NCBI RefSeq assembly: GCF_008386495.1
Contig: NZ_VTHJ01000002.1
Span: forward strand, 51,128-115,127
Source: Streptomyces tailanensis
Lineage (GTDB): Bacteria; Actinomycetota; Actinomycetes; Streptomycetales; Streptomycetaceae
Direction of reading: 5' to 3'
Length of the DNA stretch: 64,000 bases
Part shown: in pieces, positions 7,903-15,951 of the stretch
How the letters are laid out: each line of letters starts with the position of its first letter
How positions within the stretch are numbered: the stretch's first letter is position 1
Position numbers and translations under genes: made by a program
The notes under the pieces: generated by a model
What the model saw: the letters and a program-made list of their open reading frames with translations, nothing else
Told to the model about the DNA's origin: nothing
Databases searched by the model: none

Positions 7903-9207
7903 TTACCGGCCGGAAATCGTCAGGTTCGCCCGTCGGGGGGTCGCGAAGGCCTCCAGGTCGGGGCGGGTCAGGCCGGTTGCCTTGGAGACCTCGTCGATGT
8001 CGAGGGCGCCGCAGTCGAGGCCGCGCAGGAGGTAGCCGCTGAGCGCCTTGGCCGTGGCGGGCTCGTCCATGACATCGCCGCCGACGCGGCCCGCATACCG
8101 GGACAGGCGGGCGGCGGCCTGTTCATAGCCCTCGCGGTAGAAGGCGAAGACGGCGGCGTAGCGGGTGGGGATGTGTCCGGGGTGCATGTCCCAGCCCTGG
8201 TAGTAGGCGCGGGCCAGGGCGCGGCGGGTGAGGCCGTAGTGCAGGCGCCAGGCGTCGTGGACCTTCTCCGTCGGGCCGACCGGCAGGACGTTGGTGGAGC
8301 CGTCCGAGACCCGTACGCCGGTGCCCGCCGCCGCGACCTGCATGATCGCCTTGGCGTGGTCGGCGGCGGGGTGGTCGCTGGCCTGGTGGGCGGCGGAGAC
8401 GCCGAGGCAGGCGCTGTAGTCGAAGGTGCCGTAGTGGAGCCCGGTGGCGCGGCCCTCGGCGGCGTCGATCATGCGGGCGACGGTGGCGGTGCCGTCGGCG
8501 GCGAGAATGGCCTGGCTGGTCTCGATCTGGATCTCGAAGCCGATCCGGCCGGGCGTGAGCCCCCGCGCCTTCTCGAAGGCCTCCACGAGCCGGACCATGG
8601 CCGAGACCTGCTCGGCGTACGTGACCTTGGGCAGGGTCAGCACCAACCCGTCGGGCAGGCCGCCGGCCTCCAGCAGGCCGGTGAGGAAGATGTCGAGCGT
8701 GCGGATGCCTCGGTCGCGTACCGGCGCCTCCATGCACTTCATGCGGATGCCCATGTACGGGGCGGCCGTGCCCTTGGCGTACGCCTCGGCGATCAGCCGG
8801 GCGGCGCGGGCGGCCGTCTCGTCCTCCTCGGCGTCGGGGCGAGGCCCGTAGCCGTCCTCGAAGTCGACGCGCAGGTCTTCGATCGGCTCGCGCTCCAGCT
8901 TGGCGCGGACGCGGTCGTACACGGGTCCGGCGAGGTCGTCGCTCAGGCCGAGGACGGCGGCGAAGGACGCGGCGTCGGGAGCGTGCTCGTCGAGAGCGGC
9001 GAGGGCTCGGTCGCCCCAGGTGCGGAGGGTGTCGGCGGCGAAGACGTCACCGGGGACGTAGACGGTGTGCACGGGCTGACGGGTGCCGGGGTCTCCCGGG
9101 TAGCGGCGCTCCAGCTCCGCGTCGACCGGGGCGAGGGAGGCGCTGATCTCCTCGCTGACGGCGCCCGCGAGACTCGTCGCCACGTTCTCCTGCCGGTCCT
9201 GCCCCAT
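7903..9207 (-). CDS. CitE/HpcH-like aldolase family protein (DUF6986 type)
   Basis: This 434-residue protein has the phosphoenolpyruvate/pyruvate TIM-barrel look of citrate-lyase beta subunits. DLRVDFEDGYG carries the acidic metal-binding pair, GFEIQIETSQAI the conserved Glu strand, and GLHYGTFDYSACLGV a conserved loop. I believe it corresponds to the DUF6986 family, often found near purine/glyoxylate genes in Streptomyces; that is from memory. ATG at 9207 has GGAGGG about 8 nt upstream. Two copies of a TTCCG-N5-CGGAA-like dyad lie just upstream, suggesting IclR-type (AllR-like) control. The exact reaction is unknown; C-C bond cleavage or synthesis with a glyoxylate-like substrate is inferred. 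Confidence 0.7.
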   Translation of the reverse strand: MGQDRQENVATSLAGAVSEEISASLAPVDAELERRYPGDPGTRQPVHTVYVPGDVFAADTLRTWGDRALAALDEHAPDAASFAAVLGLSDDLAGPVYDRVRAKLEREPIEDLRVDFEDGYGPRPDAEEDETAARAARLIAEAYAKGTAAPYMGIRMKCMEAPVRDRGIRTLDIFLTGLLEAGGLPDGLVLTLPKVTYAEQVSAMVRLVEAFEKARGLTPGRIGFEIQIETSQAILAADGTATVARMIDAAEGRATGLHYGTFDYSACLGVSAAHQASDHPAADHAKAIMQVAAAGTGVRVSDGSTNVLPVGPTEKVHDAWRLHYGLTRRALARAYYQGWDMHPGHIPTRYAAVFAFYREGYEQAAARLSRYAGRVGGDVMDEPATAKALSGYLLRGLDCGALDIDEVSKATGLTRPDLEAFATPRRANLTISGR

Positions 9208-9222
9208 TCCACACCCTCCATT

Positions 9223-9258
9223 TTCCGCAGACCGGAATAGACAGTCCGCAAAACGAAG
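9223..9258 (-). promoter_or_regulatory. Pair of dyad operators upstream of the CitE-like gene
   Basis: TTCCGCAGACCGGAA (9223-9237) has perfect 5-bp arms, and GTCCGCAAAACGAAG (9244-9258) is an imperfect second copy. Their starts are 21 bp apart, two helical turns, as expected for cooperative binding. The first copy lies 15 bp before the start codon, a position suited to repression. IclR-family regulators bind sites of this kind; the assignment is inference. Confidence 0.5.
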
Positions 9259-9399
9259 CTAACTGTCGATCTTCACCACGGTCAACACCGTCTCGAAGTG
9301 GGATTCCCCATCCTTTCCCCCTGGTCACTGCCGACCCGCCCTCTTCTTCCGTACTCATTGGGCAAGCTTCATCGTGACTTGCAAGGGGAGGGAGATCAC

Positions 9400-10305
9400 G
9401 TGCCGAACGAGGTCGGAGTGACGCGCCGCCGGGGGCTCAAGGCCGCGGCGGCCGCCGCCATCGCAGGACCGCTGCTCACCACCGCAGGCTCCACACAGCC
9501 CGCTTCCGCCGGCGAGTACGAGGGCGCCCTGAACGTCATGACGTTCAACGTGCGCTTCTCGACCGTCGTCGACAAGACACCGCGCTGGGCCGTGCGCCGA
9601 CCGGTGATGCGCGAGCTGCTGCGCCGCGAGCGACCGCATGTCATCGGCACCCAGGAAGGGCTCTACCAGCAACTGCGCATGATCGAGAAGGATCTCGGCG
9701 GGCACTACGACTGGATCGGCACCGGACGCGGGGGCGGCAGCAAGGACGAGTTCATGGCGATCTTCTACGACACCCGCAGACTCGACCCGATCGAGTTCGA
9801 TCACTTCTGGCTGTCCGACACCCCGTACACGATCGCCTCGAACACCTGGGACGCGGACTGGCTGCGCATGGTGACCTGGGTCCGCTTCGCCGATCTCGCC
9901 GACGGGGGCCAGGAGTTCTACGTCCTCAACACCCATCTGGACAGCGTCAGCCAGTACGCCCGCGAGCGCTCCGCGGGACTCATCGGCGAGACCCTCGCCG
10001 GGTGGGACCGGTCGTTGCCGGTCATCGTCACCGGCGACTTCAACGCCGAAGCCCACGACAACAAGGTGTACGGCCTCATGCTGGACATCGGACTGGTGGA
10101 CGCCTGGGACGCGGCGGCCTCGCGGAGTCCGGCGTACGGGACGTACCACGGCTACCGGGGGCTCAGGCCCGGCGGGCGGCGCATCGACTGGATCCTCACC
10201 ACGCCCGGGGTGACCACGCACTGGGCCGCGATGAACACCTTCTCCATGGACGGGATGTACCCCAGCGACCATCTGCCGGTGCAGGCCTCGCTGACCCTGG
10301 GATGA
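9400..10305 (+). CDS. Tat-exported endonuclease/exonuclease/phosphatase family protein
   Basis: This 301-residue protein begins with a twin-arginine signal (VTRRRGLKAAAAAAIAG, then a hydrophobic stretch and ASA cleavage site) and is followed by an EEP hydrolase domain. Family motifs are in order: NVMTFNVRF, GTQEG, HLDSVS, TGDFNAE (metal and catalytic Asp/Asn) and the C-terminal SDHLPV (catalytic His). It would cleave phosphodiester or phosphate esters outside the cell; nucleic acid, sphingomyelin-type or sugar-phosphate substrates cannot be distinguished. GTG at 9400 has a strong GGGAGGGAG site. The longer frame upstream has no signal-peptide logic. A perfect bidirectional terminator follows. 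Confidence 0.85.
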   Translation: MPNEVGVTRRRGLKAAAAAAIAGPLLTTAGSTQPASAGEYEGALNVMTFNVRFSTVVDKTPRWAVRRPVMRELLRRERPHVIGTQEGLYQQLRMIEKDLGGHYDWIGTGRGGGSKDEFMAIFYDTRRLDPIEFDHFWLSDTPYTIASNTWDADWLRMVTWVRFADLADGGQEFYVLNTHLDSVSQYARERSAGLIGETLAGWDRSLPVIVTGDFNAEAHDNKVYGLMLDIGLVDAWDAAASRSPAYGTYHGYRGLRPGGRRIDWILTTPGVTTHWAAMNTFSMDGMYPSDHLPVQASLTLG

Positions 10306-10308
10306 GCC

Positions 10309-10346
10309 GAGGCCCCCGTGACCGTAGGTGCGGTCACGGGGGCCTC
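10309..10346. terminator. Bidirectional terminator between EEP hydrolase and etfA
   Basis: A perfect 16-bp stem (10309-10324 with 10331-10346) encloses a 6-nt loop TAGGTG. It lies between two convergent stop codons and can serve both genes. Confidence 0.8.
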
Positions 10347-10362
10347 GTACGCCCGGAGTCGA

Positions 10363-11325
10363 TCAGCCCTTGCGGGCCTTGATCTCCTCGGTGAGCTGCG
10401 GGACGACGTCGAAGAGGTCGCCGACCACGCCGTAGTCGACCAGGTCGAAGATCGGGGCCTCGGCGTCCTTGTTGACGGCCACGATGGTCTTCGAGGTCTG
10501 CATACCGGCCCGGTGCTGGATCGCGCCGGAGATACCGGAGGCGATGTACAGCTGCGGCGAGACGGACTTGCCGGTCTGGCCGACCTGGTTGGTGTGCGGG
10601 TACCAGCCCGCGTCCACCGCGGCACGCGAGGCGCCGACGGCCGCGCCGAGGGAGTCGGCGAGGGCCTCGATGATCGCGAAGTTCTCCGCGCCGTTGACAC
10701 CACGGCCGCCCGAGACCACGATCGCGGCCTCGGTCAGCTCCGGACGGCCGGTCGACTCACGCGGGGTGCGGCCGGTGACCTTCGTACCGGTGGCCTTGTC
10801 GGAGAAGGTCACGGCCAGCGCCTCGACCGCGCCGGCGGCCGGGGCGGCCTCCACGGCGGCGGAGTTGGGCTTGACCGTGATGACCGGGGTGCCCTTGGAG
10901 ACACGGGACTTGGTGGTGAAGGAGGCGGCGAACACCGACTGGGTGGCCACCGGGCCCTCGTCGCCGGCCTCCAGGTCGACGGCGTCGGTGATGATGCCCG
11001 AGCCGATGCGCACCGCGAGACGGGCGGCGATCTCCTTGCCCTCGGCGGAGGAGGGGACGAGCACGGCGGCCGGGGAGACGGCGTCGTACGCGGCCTGGAG
11101 GGCGTCGACCTTGGGGACGACGAGGTAGTCGGCGTACTCGGCGGCGTCGTGGGTGAGGACCTTGACCGCGCCGTGCTCGGCGAGCGCTGCGGCGGTGTCG
11201 GCGGCGCCGTTGCCCAGCGCGACGGCGACGGGCTCGCCGATGCGGCGGGCCAGGGTCAGCAGCTCCAGGGTGGGCTTGCGGACGGCACCGTCCACGTGGT
11301 CGACGTAGACGAGAACTTCAGCCAT
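10363..11325 (-). CDS. etfA: Electron transfer flavoprotein alpha subunit
   Basis: EtfA (320 residues) forms with EtfB the soluble FAD-containing carrier that takes electrons from acyl-CoA and other dehydrogenases. The C-terminal FAD domain is intact: [34 protein letters not shown] and [13 protein letters not shown] are the family's FAD-contact segments. The N-terminal half is the AMP/adenine-nucleotide alpha-hydrolase-like fold. ATG at 11325 has AGGAGAG 8 nt upstream. It follows etfB by about 55 bp on the same strand, so the two are one operon ending at the terminator near 10309-10346. Confidence 0.95.
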   Translation of the reverse strand: MAEVLVYVDHVDGAVRKPTLELLTLARRIGEPVAVALGNGAADTAAALAEHGAVKVLTHDAAEYADYLVVPKVDALQAAYDAVSPAAVLVPSSAEGKEIAARLAVRIGSGIITDAVDLEAGDEGPVATQSVFAASFTTKSRVSKGTPVITVKPNSAAVEAAPAAGAVEALAVTFSDKATGTKVTGRTPRESTGRPELTEAAIVVSGGRGVNGAENFAIIEALADSLGAAVGASRAAVDAGWYPHTNQVGQTGKSVSPQLYIASGISGAIQHRAGMQTSKTIVAVNKDAEAPIFDLVDYGVVGDLFDVVPQLTEEIKARKG

Positions 11326-11379
11326 GGGATTGCTCTCCTGCTTGGATCAGTTTGAGGGGCGGTCAGCGACTGCGGGGCC

Positions 11380-12165
11380 TTAGATGAACTTCTGGCCCGC
11401 GAGGAACTCAGCGAGCTGCTTGCCGCCCTCGCCCTCGTCCTTGACGATCGTGCCCGCGGTGCGCGCCGGGCGCTCGGTCGCGGAGTCGACGACCGTGTAA
11501 GCGCCCTCCAGACCGACTTCCTCGGCCTCGATGTCGAGGTCGGACAGGTCCCAGGACTGAACCGGCTTCTTCTTGGCCGCCATGATGCCCTTGAAGGACG
11601 GGTAACGCGCCTCGCCCGACTGGTCAGTGACCGACACGACCGCCGGAAGCGAGGCCTCCAGCTGCTCGCTCGCGGCGTCGCCGTCCCGGCGGCCCTTGAC
11701 CGTGCCGTCCTCGACGGAGACCTCGGAGAGCAGCGTGACCTGCGGAACGCCCAGACGCTCGGCGACCAGCGCCGGGACGATACCGCCGGTGCCGTCGGTG
11801 GAGGCCATGCCGGAGATCACCAGGTCGTAGCCGGCCTTCTCGATCGCCTTGGCCAGCACCAGCGAGGTGCCGATGGCGTCGGTGCCGTGCAGGTCGTCGT
11901 CCTCGACGTGGATGGCCTTGTCGGCACCCATCGACAGCGCCTTGCGCAGCGCGTCCTTGGCGTCCTCGGGGCCGACGGTCAGCACGGTGATCTCCGCGTC
12001 GTCCGCCTCGTCGGCGATCTGCAGCGCCTGCTCGACCGCGTACTCGTCCAGCTCGGAGAGCAGACCGTCCACGTCATCACGGTCGACGGTCAGGTCATCG
12101 GCGAAGTGCCGGTCGCCAGTGGCGTCGGGCACGTACTTCACAGTGACAACGATCCTCAAGCTCAC
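11380..12165 (-). CDS. etfB: Electron transfer flavoprotein beta subunit
   Basis: EtfB (261 residues) partners EtfA and binds AMP. The start is SLRIVVTVKYVPDATGDRHF and the body contains LDEYAVEQALQI, TVGPEDAKDALRKALSMGAD and the conserved GMASTDGTGGIVPALVAERLG segment that contacts the dehydrogenase partner. GTG at 12165 is preceded by AGGAGAG with good spacing; the longer open frame upstream is non-coding in character. It is the first gene of etfBA; a TACT-N4-AGTA palindrome about 110 bp upstream may be a regulatory site. Confidence 0.95.
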   Translation of the reverse strand: MSLRIVVTVKYVPDATGDRHFADDLTVDRDDVDGLLSELDEYAVEQALQIADEADDAEITVLTVGPEDAKDALRKALSMGADKAIHVEDDDLHGTDAIGTSLVLAKAIEKAGYDLVISGMASTDGTGGIVPALVAERLGVPQVTLLSEVSVEDGTVKGRRDGDAASEQLEASLPAVVSVTDQSGEARYPSFKGIMAAKKKPVQSWDLSDLDIEAEEVGLEGAYTVVDSATERPARTAGTIVKDEGEGGKQLAEFLAGQKFI

Positions 12166-12275
12166 GCCGGCTCTCCTACTGCATCGTCTTTTTCCGGGCT
12201 GCCTTCTATCCAGGCAGCATAGGCGCCTGAAGCGGCCGATCCCGATCGGGGCGACCCGCGCTCCGAACGAAATAT

Positions 12276-12287
12276 TACTCGCCAGTA
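12276..12287. promoter_or_regulatory. Candidate TACT-N4-AGTA operator upstream of etfBA
   Basis: TACT-CGCC-AGTA is a short perfect dyad in the 230-bp gap before etfB. Actinobacterial fatty-acid regulators of the TetR family bind dyads of this general kind; the link is speculative. No other strong signal was seen in this gap. Confidence 0.25.
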
Positions 12288-12395
12288 CGACACCTACGTT
12301 CCCGCACTCCGCCACCGCTGAGCAAGCGCTTTGGCTGTGAGTTAGGCAACCCTCTGTAACCAGATGTGAATCTACCCGAAGCCTCGTTCCGCGGC

Positions 12396-12920
12396 TCAGT
12401 CCCTCAGCCCGTTGAACCGCCCCTGGTGGTACAGCAGCGGTCGCCCCACGCCCGACGGGTCGCCGAAGACGACCTCGGCGAGGACGATGCGGTGGTCGCC
12501 GGCCGGAACCCGTGCCGCCACCCGGCAGACCAGCCAGGCGAGTACGTCGTCGAGGACGGGAACCCCCTCCGGGCCGCTACGCCAACCGGTGGGCGCCCCG
12601 AACCGGTCCGCGCCGCTGCGGGCGAACGTGGCGGCCAGCTCCTGCTGATGCTCGCCGAGTATGTGCACGCCCACGTACTCCGCCTCGGAGATCACCGGCC
12701 AGCTGGAGGCGCCGGAGCCGATGCCGAACGAGAGCAGCGGGGGCTCGGCGGAGACCGAGGTGAGCGAGGTGGCGGTGAAGCCGACGGGCCCGGTGCCGTC
12801 CTGTGCGGTGATGACGGCGACACCGGCCGCGTGCCGGCGGAAGACCGAGCGCAGGAGATCGTGGGAGGCCGTCTGGGGGGAGGCGAGTCGGGGAAGACCG
12901 AGGCCGGAGGTGGCCGTCAT
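12396..12920 (-). CDS. Flavin reductase domain protein
   Basis: This 174-residue protein is a flavin reductase-like split barrel (FMN-binding), the type that supplies reduced FMN/FAD to two-component monooxygenases. The core is visible: LRSVFRRHAAGVAVITAQ, PVGFTATSLTSVSAEPPLLSF, NVLG-like VGVHILGEHQQELA, and DHRIVLAEVVFGD near the end. ATG at 12920 has AGGGA about 9 nt upstream; an earlier ATG would add 29 residues without homology. No monooxygenase is adjacent, so the partner is unknown. It lies upstream of etfBA on the same strand, separated by 230 bp. Confidence 0.8.
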   Translation of the reverse strand: MTATSGLGLPRLASPQTASHDLLRSVFRRHAAGVAVITAQDGTGPVGFTATSLTSVSAEPPLLSFGIGSGASSWPVISEAEYVGVHILGEHQQELAATFARSGADRFGAPTGWRSGPEGVPVLDDVLAWLVCRVAARVPAGDHRIVLAEVVFGDPSGVGRPLLYHQGRFNGLRD

Positions 12921-13018
12921 GGAGTTGTTTCCCTGGGCATACAAGTCAGGCTGGCGATCGATCATGCGTACAGTCAAGTACGTTCCGTCATCCGGAAGAT
13001 GCGACACAGGTCACTCCT

Positions 13019-13062
13019 CGAACGCTCGAACCTCACACGGCGAACTCTCGAACCTCACACGG
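13019..13062. repeat. 22-bp tandem direct repeat at the thioredoxin stop
   Basis: Two adjacent 22-bp units (13019-13040 and 13041-13062) differ at one base. The second copy overlaps the stop codon and last codons of the thioredoxin gene, so slippage here could alter its C-terminus. Confidence 0.8.
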
Positions 13063-13468
13063 CCTCGCCGAGCGCGGCGATGACATCCGCCTTGCGCGGC
13101 TGTCCCGTCGCGCGCCGCACGATCCGGCCGTCGGCGTCGAGGACGAGCACGGTCGGCGTCTTGAGGATGTCGAGCCGGCGGACGAGGTCGAGATGCTCTT
13201 CGGCGTCGATCTCCACATGGGCGACGCCGGGGATCATGCCCGCGACTTCGGTGAGCACCCGGCGGGTGGCCCGGCAGGGGGCACAGAAGGCGCTGGAGAA
13301 CTGGACGAGCGTGGCCCGTTCGCCGAGTCCCTCCCCCAACTCCGCCACTCCGAGCCGCTTGTCGCCGTCCCGCCCGCGCACTCTGACTCTCCCGCTCCGC
13401 CGCCGCTGCAGCACTCCGTAGACGCTCGCCGCGGCGAGCACCAGCACACACACCACGAGTCCGGTCAC
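13055..13468 (-). CDS. Membrane-anchored thioredoxin-like protein
   Basis: This 137-residue protein has one N-terminal transmembrane segment (GLVVCVLVLAAASVYGVLQ, then RRR on the inside) and a thioredoxin fold behind it. SSAFCAPCRATRRVL holds the redox motif CAPC, and KTPTVLVLDADG carries the cis-proline. It is expected to act in thiol-disulfide exchange at the membrane. It is divergent from a DUF4395 membrane protein, a pairing common in Streptomyces that suggests a shared redox function. GTG at 13468 is the start and the ribosome site is weak. A 22-bp tandem repeat overlaps the stop. Confidence 0.85.
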   Translation of the reverse strand: MTGLVVCVLVLAAASVYGVLQRRRSGRVRVRGRDGDKRLGVAELGEGLGERATLVQFSSAFCAPCRATRRVLTEVAGMIPGVAHVEIDAEEHLDLVRRLDILKTPTVLVLDADGRIVRRATGQPRKADVIAALGEAV

Positions 13469-13543
13469 AGCGTGCTTCAGCGTTCACGCGACTGCAAAGA
13501 TTCCCGGCGCCTGAACGGGATCGGCTTGCGGAATGCTTGCCTC

Positions 13544-13960
13544 ATGGACATCGATGCGAGAGGTCCGCGTTTCGGCGCGGCCGTGACGACCGTCGTGCTG
13601 GCGGTCGTCCTGATCACCGGCAGCGCCTGGCTGCTGGCCTGGCAGACGTTCGCGTTCGCGCTGGGCGCGGCGGGCGGGGTGGCGCGTGCGCCGTACGGCT
13701 GGGTCTTCCGCAAGGCCGTACGGCCGCGGATCGGGCCGCCGACAAAGTTCGAGGCGCCCGAACCGCCGCGCTTCGCGCAGGCCGTGGGCCTGGTCTTCGC
13801 CGTCGTGGGGCTGGCCGGCTACGCAGTGGGGCCCGAGTGGCAGGGGCTCGCGGCCACCGGGGCGGCGCTGGCGGCCGCCTTCCTCAACGCGGTGTTCGGG
13901 TACTGCCTGGGGTGCGAGATGTACTTGCTCATCCGGCGGGTGAGCGTACGCGCGGAGTAA
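13544..13960 (+). CDS. DUF4395 membrane protein
   Basis: This 138-residue integral membrane protein has about four hydrophobic segments (TVVLAVVLITGSAWLLAW, FALGAAGGVARAP, AVGLVFAVVGLAGYAVG and ATGAALAAAFLNAVFGYCLGC). It matches DUF4395, with the family's GPRFGAAVT start, RPRIGPPTKFEAPEPPRFAQAVG loop and the conserved cysteines in GYCLGCEMY. DUF4395 proteins usually sit beside thioredoxin-like or sulfurtransferase genes, as here. The CxxxC pair suggests electron or sulfur transfer across the membrane, but that is unproven. ATG at 13544 was chosen; the longer frame upstream has no support. Confidence 0.85.
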   Translation: MDIDARGPRFGAAVTTVVLAVVLITGSAWLLAWQTFAFALGAAGGVARAPYGWVFRKAVRPRIGPPTKFEAPEPPRFAQAVGLVFAVVGLAGYAVGPEWQGLAATGAALAAAFLNAVFGYCLGCEMYLLIRRVSVRAE

Positions 13961-14071
13961 AGGCGAGGTGAAGCCAGATGGTCGGACATGTGACCGACGT
14001 GACGAGAATCTCGCCCTTCACAGGTACCAGGACTGGCTACTCGCCCGTTCTTGGGGCACCATCTGCGAGAT

Positions 14072-14093
14072 GCCGTAAACCTACGGCTGCGTA
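14072..14093. promoter_or_regulatory. Overlapping dyads in the acyltransferase promoter
   Basis: GCCGTA-AACC-TACGGC (14072-14087) is a perfect 6-bp dyad, and TACG-GCTG-CGTA (14082-14093) overlaps it, so three CGTA half-sites alternate in orientation about 8 bp apart. This lies 55-75 bp before the PlsC-type start codon and is a candidate lipid-regulator site. Confidence 0.4.
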
Positions 14094-14146
14094 ACTTCCC
14101 GCCGGGAGCCCCCCTTCCCAGGCAGAGAGAAGGGTCCACTCCGTCC

Positions 14147-14875
14147 ATGGCAGAGCTTGCCTACCGTCCAGCCATCGGTCTCGCCCGCACCCTGTTCAAG
14201 GCATGGGACCTGCAGATCGACTGCAAGGGCTCGGAGAACATCCCGCGCTCGGGCGGCGCGGTCCTGGTGAGCAATCACATCAGCTATCTGGACTTCATCT
14301 TCGACGGCCTGGCGGCGCTGCCGCAGAAGCGTCTGGTGCGCTTCATGGCCAAGGAGTCGGTGTTCCGGCACAAGATCTCCGGCCCGCTGATGCGCAACAT
14401 GCGGCACATCCCGGTGGACCGCAAGCAGGGTGAGGCGGCCTACGCGCACGCGCTGGACTCGCTGCGCTCCGGTGAGATCATCGGTGTCTTCCCCGAGGCC
14501 ACCATCTCGCAGTCGTTCACCCTGAAGAGCTTCAAGTCGGGTGCGGCCCGCCTGGCCCAGGAGGCGGGCGTCCCGCTGATCCCGATGGCCGTGTGGGGCA
14601 CGCAGCGGCTGTGGACCAAGGGCCACCCGCGCAACTTCAAGCGCAGCCACATCCCGATCACCATCCGGGTCGGTGAGGCGCTGGAGGCCTCCAAGGACAA
14701 GTACGCCGGCGCGATCACCCGGCAGCTGCGTGAGCGCGTCCAGGAGCTGCTGGAGGCCGCGCAGCGCGCCTACCCCGTGCGCCCCAAGGGCCCGGACGAC
14801 ACCTGGTGGATGCCGGCCCACCTCGGTGGCACGGCTCCGACCCCGGAGCAGGTCCGCGAGGCCGAGGCCCGCTGA
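14147..14875 (+). CDS. 1-acyl-sn-glycerol-3-phosphate acyltransferase family protein
   Basis: This 242-residue enzyme belongs to the PlsC family, which acylates lysophosphatidate during phospholipid synthesis at the membrane. NHISYLDF is the catalytic H-x4-D motif, and GVFPEATISQSF corresponds to the family's EGTRS-like substrate motif. VPLIPMAVWGTQRLW is the conserved later block. ATG at 14147 gives MAELAYRPAIG; AGAAGGG lies upstream at somewhat long spacing. A hairpin terminator begins 10 bp after the stop. A dyad at 14072-14093 may control it. Close Streptomyces homologues are usually annotated as PlsC-like, but acyl specificity cannot be told. Confidence 0.85.
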   Translation: MAELAYRPAIGLARTLFKAWDLQIDCKGSENIPRSGGAVLVSNHISYLDFIFDGLAALPQKRLVRFMAKESVFRHKISGPLMRNMRHIPVDRKQGEAAYAHALDSLRSGEIIGVFPEATISQSFTLKSFKSGAARLAQEAGVPLIPMAVWGTQRLWTKGHPRNFKRSHIPITIRVGEALEASKDKYAGAITRQLRERVQELLEAAQRAYPVRPKGPDDTWWMPAHLGGTAPTPEQVREAEAR

Positions 14876-14884
14876 TCCCGTTGC

Positions 14885-14907
14885 GGGGCCGCGGGCTTCG
14901 CGGCCCC
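14885..14907 (+). terminator. Terminator of the acyltransferase gene
   Basis: GGGGCCGCG (14885-14893) and CGCGGCCCC (14899-14907) form a perfect 9-bp stem with loop GGCTT, 10 bp after the stop codon. Confidence 0.7.
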
Positions 14908-14956
14908 TCCGCACGGCGCGGGCATCACGGATTCCAGCAGTACGTGGACAGGGAAC

Positions 14957-15060
14957 CGTTGGCCTCCTCCCCTTCGTGAACAAAGGGGATTCCTTCCCTC
15001 GCGGGTCGGGCTTTCTGCTTCACAGCCCGCAGCCACCTGGGGTTACCAGCAAGGGACGGT
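14957..15060 (-). mobile_element. Relic right end (omega-RNA-like) of an IS200/IS605 TnpB element
   Basis: Read on the reverse strand, this gene-free stretch ends GGAATCCCCTTTGTTCACG followed by AAGGGGAGGAGG. That closely resembles the 3' end of actinobacterial tnpB elements, where the omega-RNA scaffold hairpin meets the guide. Two hairpins are visible: CCCCTT/AAGGGG (14969-14974 with 14983-14988) and CGGGCT/AGCCCG (15007-15012 with 15024-15029, next to AAGCAGAAAGC). No tnpB or tnpA reading frame is present on either side, so this is a solitary end or a non-autonomous derivative. The other boundary, perhaps near 15180, is not visible. The rest of the 340-bp gap to 15247 holds nothing else I can name. 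The resemblance is from memory and unchecked. Confidence 0.45.
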
Positions 15061-15247
15061 ATACCGCCCATGGTCTTACGCAAGCTCCACAGACCTGACT
15101 TCCCGCCAGCCCGGCGGTAGACCCGGACGGCTAGGTTATCGCCGACTGGGCACTACCGACTCTATCACCCGATCATCATCACTCCTGACGCTCGGTGACG
15201 AACGACGTCCGTACCCCCGTTGTCGACACTCGTCCTGCTGGAGCCTT

Positions 15248-15943
15248 TCACACGGACGGCGCGTGCACGGTGATACGCGCGCCGGGGCTGAACTTCTCGA
15301 CCAGTTCGGCGAGTTCGGCGCCCGCGCGCTCGACGTCGGCCACCGGCATGGGCGCCAGGCTCTCCAGGAGGAAGATCGCGGAGGTGGATTCCTCGGTGAG
15401 GCGGGTGCGGGGACCCTGGCGCCAGTTCCAGCGGCGGCAGGTCACGCCCACCTCGTCGCGCCATACGACCTCGCCGGGCTCGGGGTGTTCGACGACCTCC
15501 TCGCCCGCCGCGGCGGTCACGAAGTCCTCGTCGCCGGTGGCCCGCACGAGGCGCATCCCGCCCTGGATCCGGCCGATGTCCTCACCGCCGGCCGGGATCA
15601 GATGGGCGACGCTGATCGCGTTGTAGAGGTCGACGAGGACGTTGATCCGGGGCAGCCCGGTCTCCGAGAGCGCCCGCTTGGCGAGCGCCTCCGCCGAGTT
15701 GCGGGTGCGGGAGGGCTTGGCGCCGAACGCCGTGTACGTCTCGCGCCAGGCCGCCATGTGCGGGTCCTCGTGCGGGGCGCGCCCGTCCAGTCGTACGGCG
15801 AGACGGCGGGCCGCGTCGTCCAGCAGGGCCGAAGTGCCGTCCGTGCTGGGCCCGTTGACGAGGCCGTATGCCTCGACGGCGACGTGGGTGAAGCCGGGTG
15901 CGAGGGCACGCACCTCGTCGGACACGGTCAGGGAGAAGGTCAT
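15248..15943 (-). CDS. B3/B4 tRNA-binding domain protein
   Basis: This 231-residue protein consists of a B3/4 domain, the module that in phenylalanyl-tRNA synthetase beta subunits binds or edits tRNA; free-standing copies are of unknown role, perhaps in trans-editing. Supporting segments are LPRINVLVDLYNAISVAHLIPAGGEDI and EVVWRDEVGVTCRRWNWRQG. ATG at 15943 has GAGG 7 nt upstream and starts 8 nt after the stop of the transglutaminase-like gene, so the two form an operon transcribed from the promoter near 16570. Twelve upstream codons in the longer frame overlap that gene and are unlikely to be used. Confidence 0.8.
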   Translation of the reverse strand: MTFSLTVSDEVRALAPGFTHVAVEAYGLVNGPSTDGTSALLDDAARRLAVRLDGRAPHEDPHMAAWRETYTAFGAKPSRTRNSAEALAKRALSETGLPRINVLVDLYNAISVAHLIPAGGEDIGRIQGGMRLVRATGDEDFVTAAAGEEVVEHPEPGEVVWRDEVGVTCRRWNWRQGPRTRLTEESTSAIFLLESLAPMPVADVERAGAELAELVEKFSPGARITVHAPSV

Positions 15944-15951
15944 CGTCTGCC

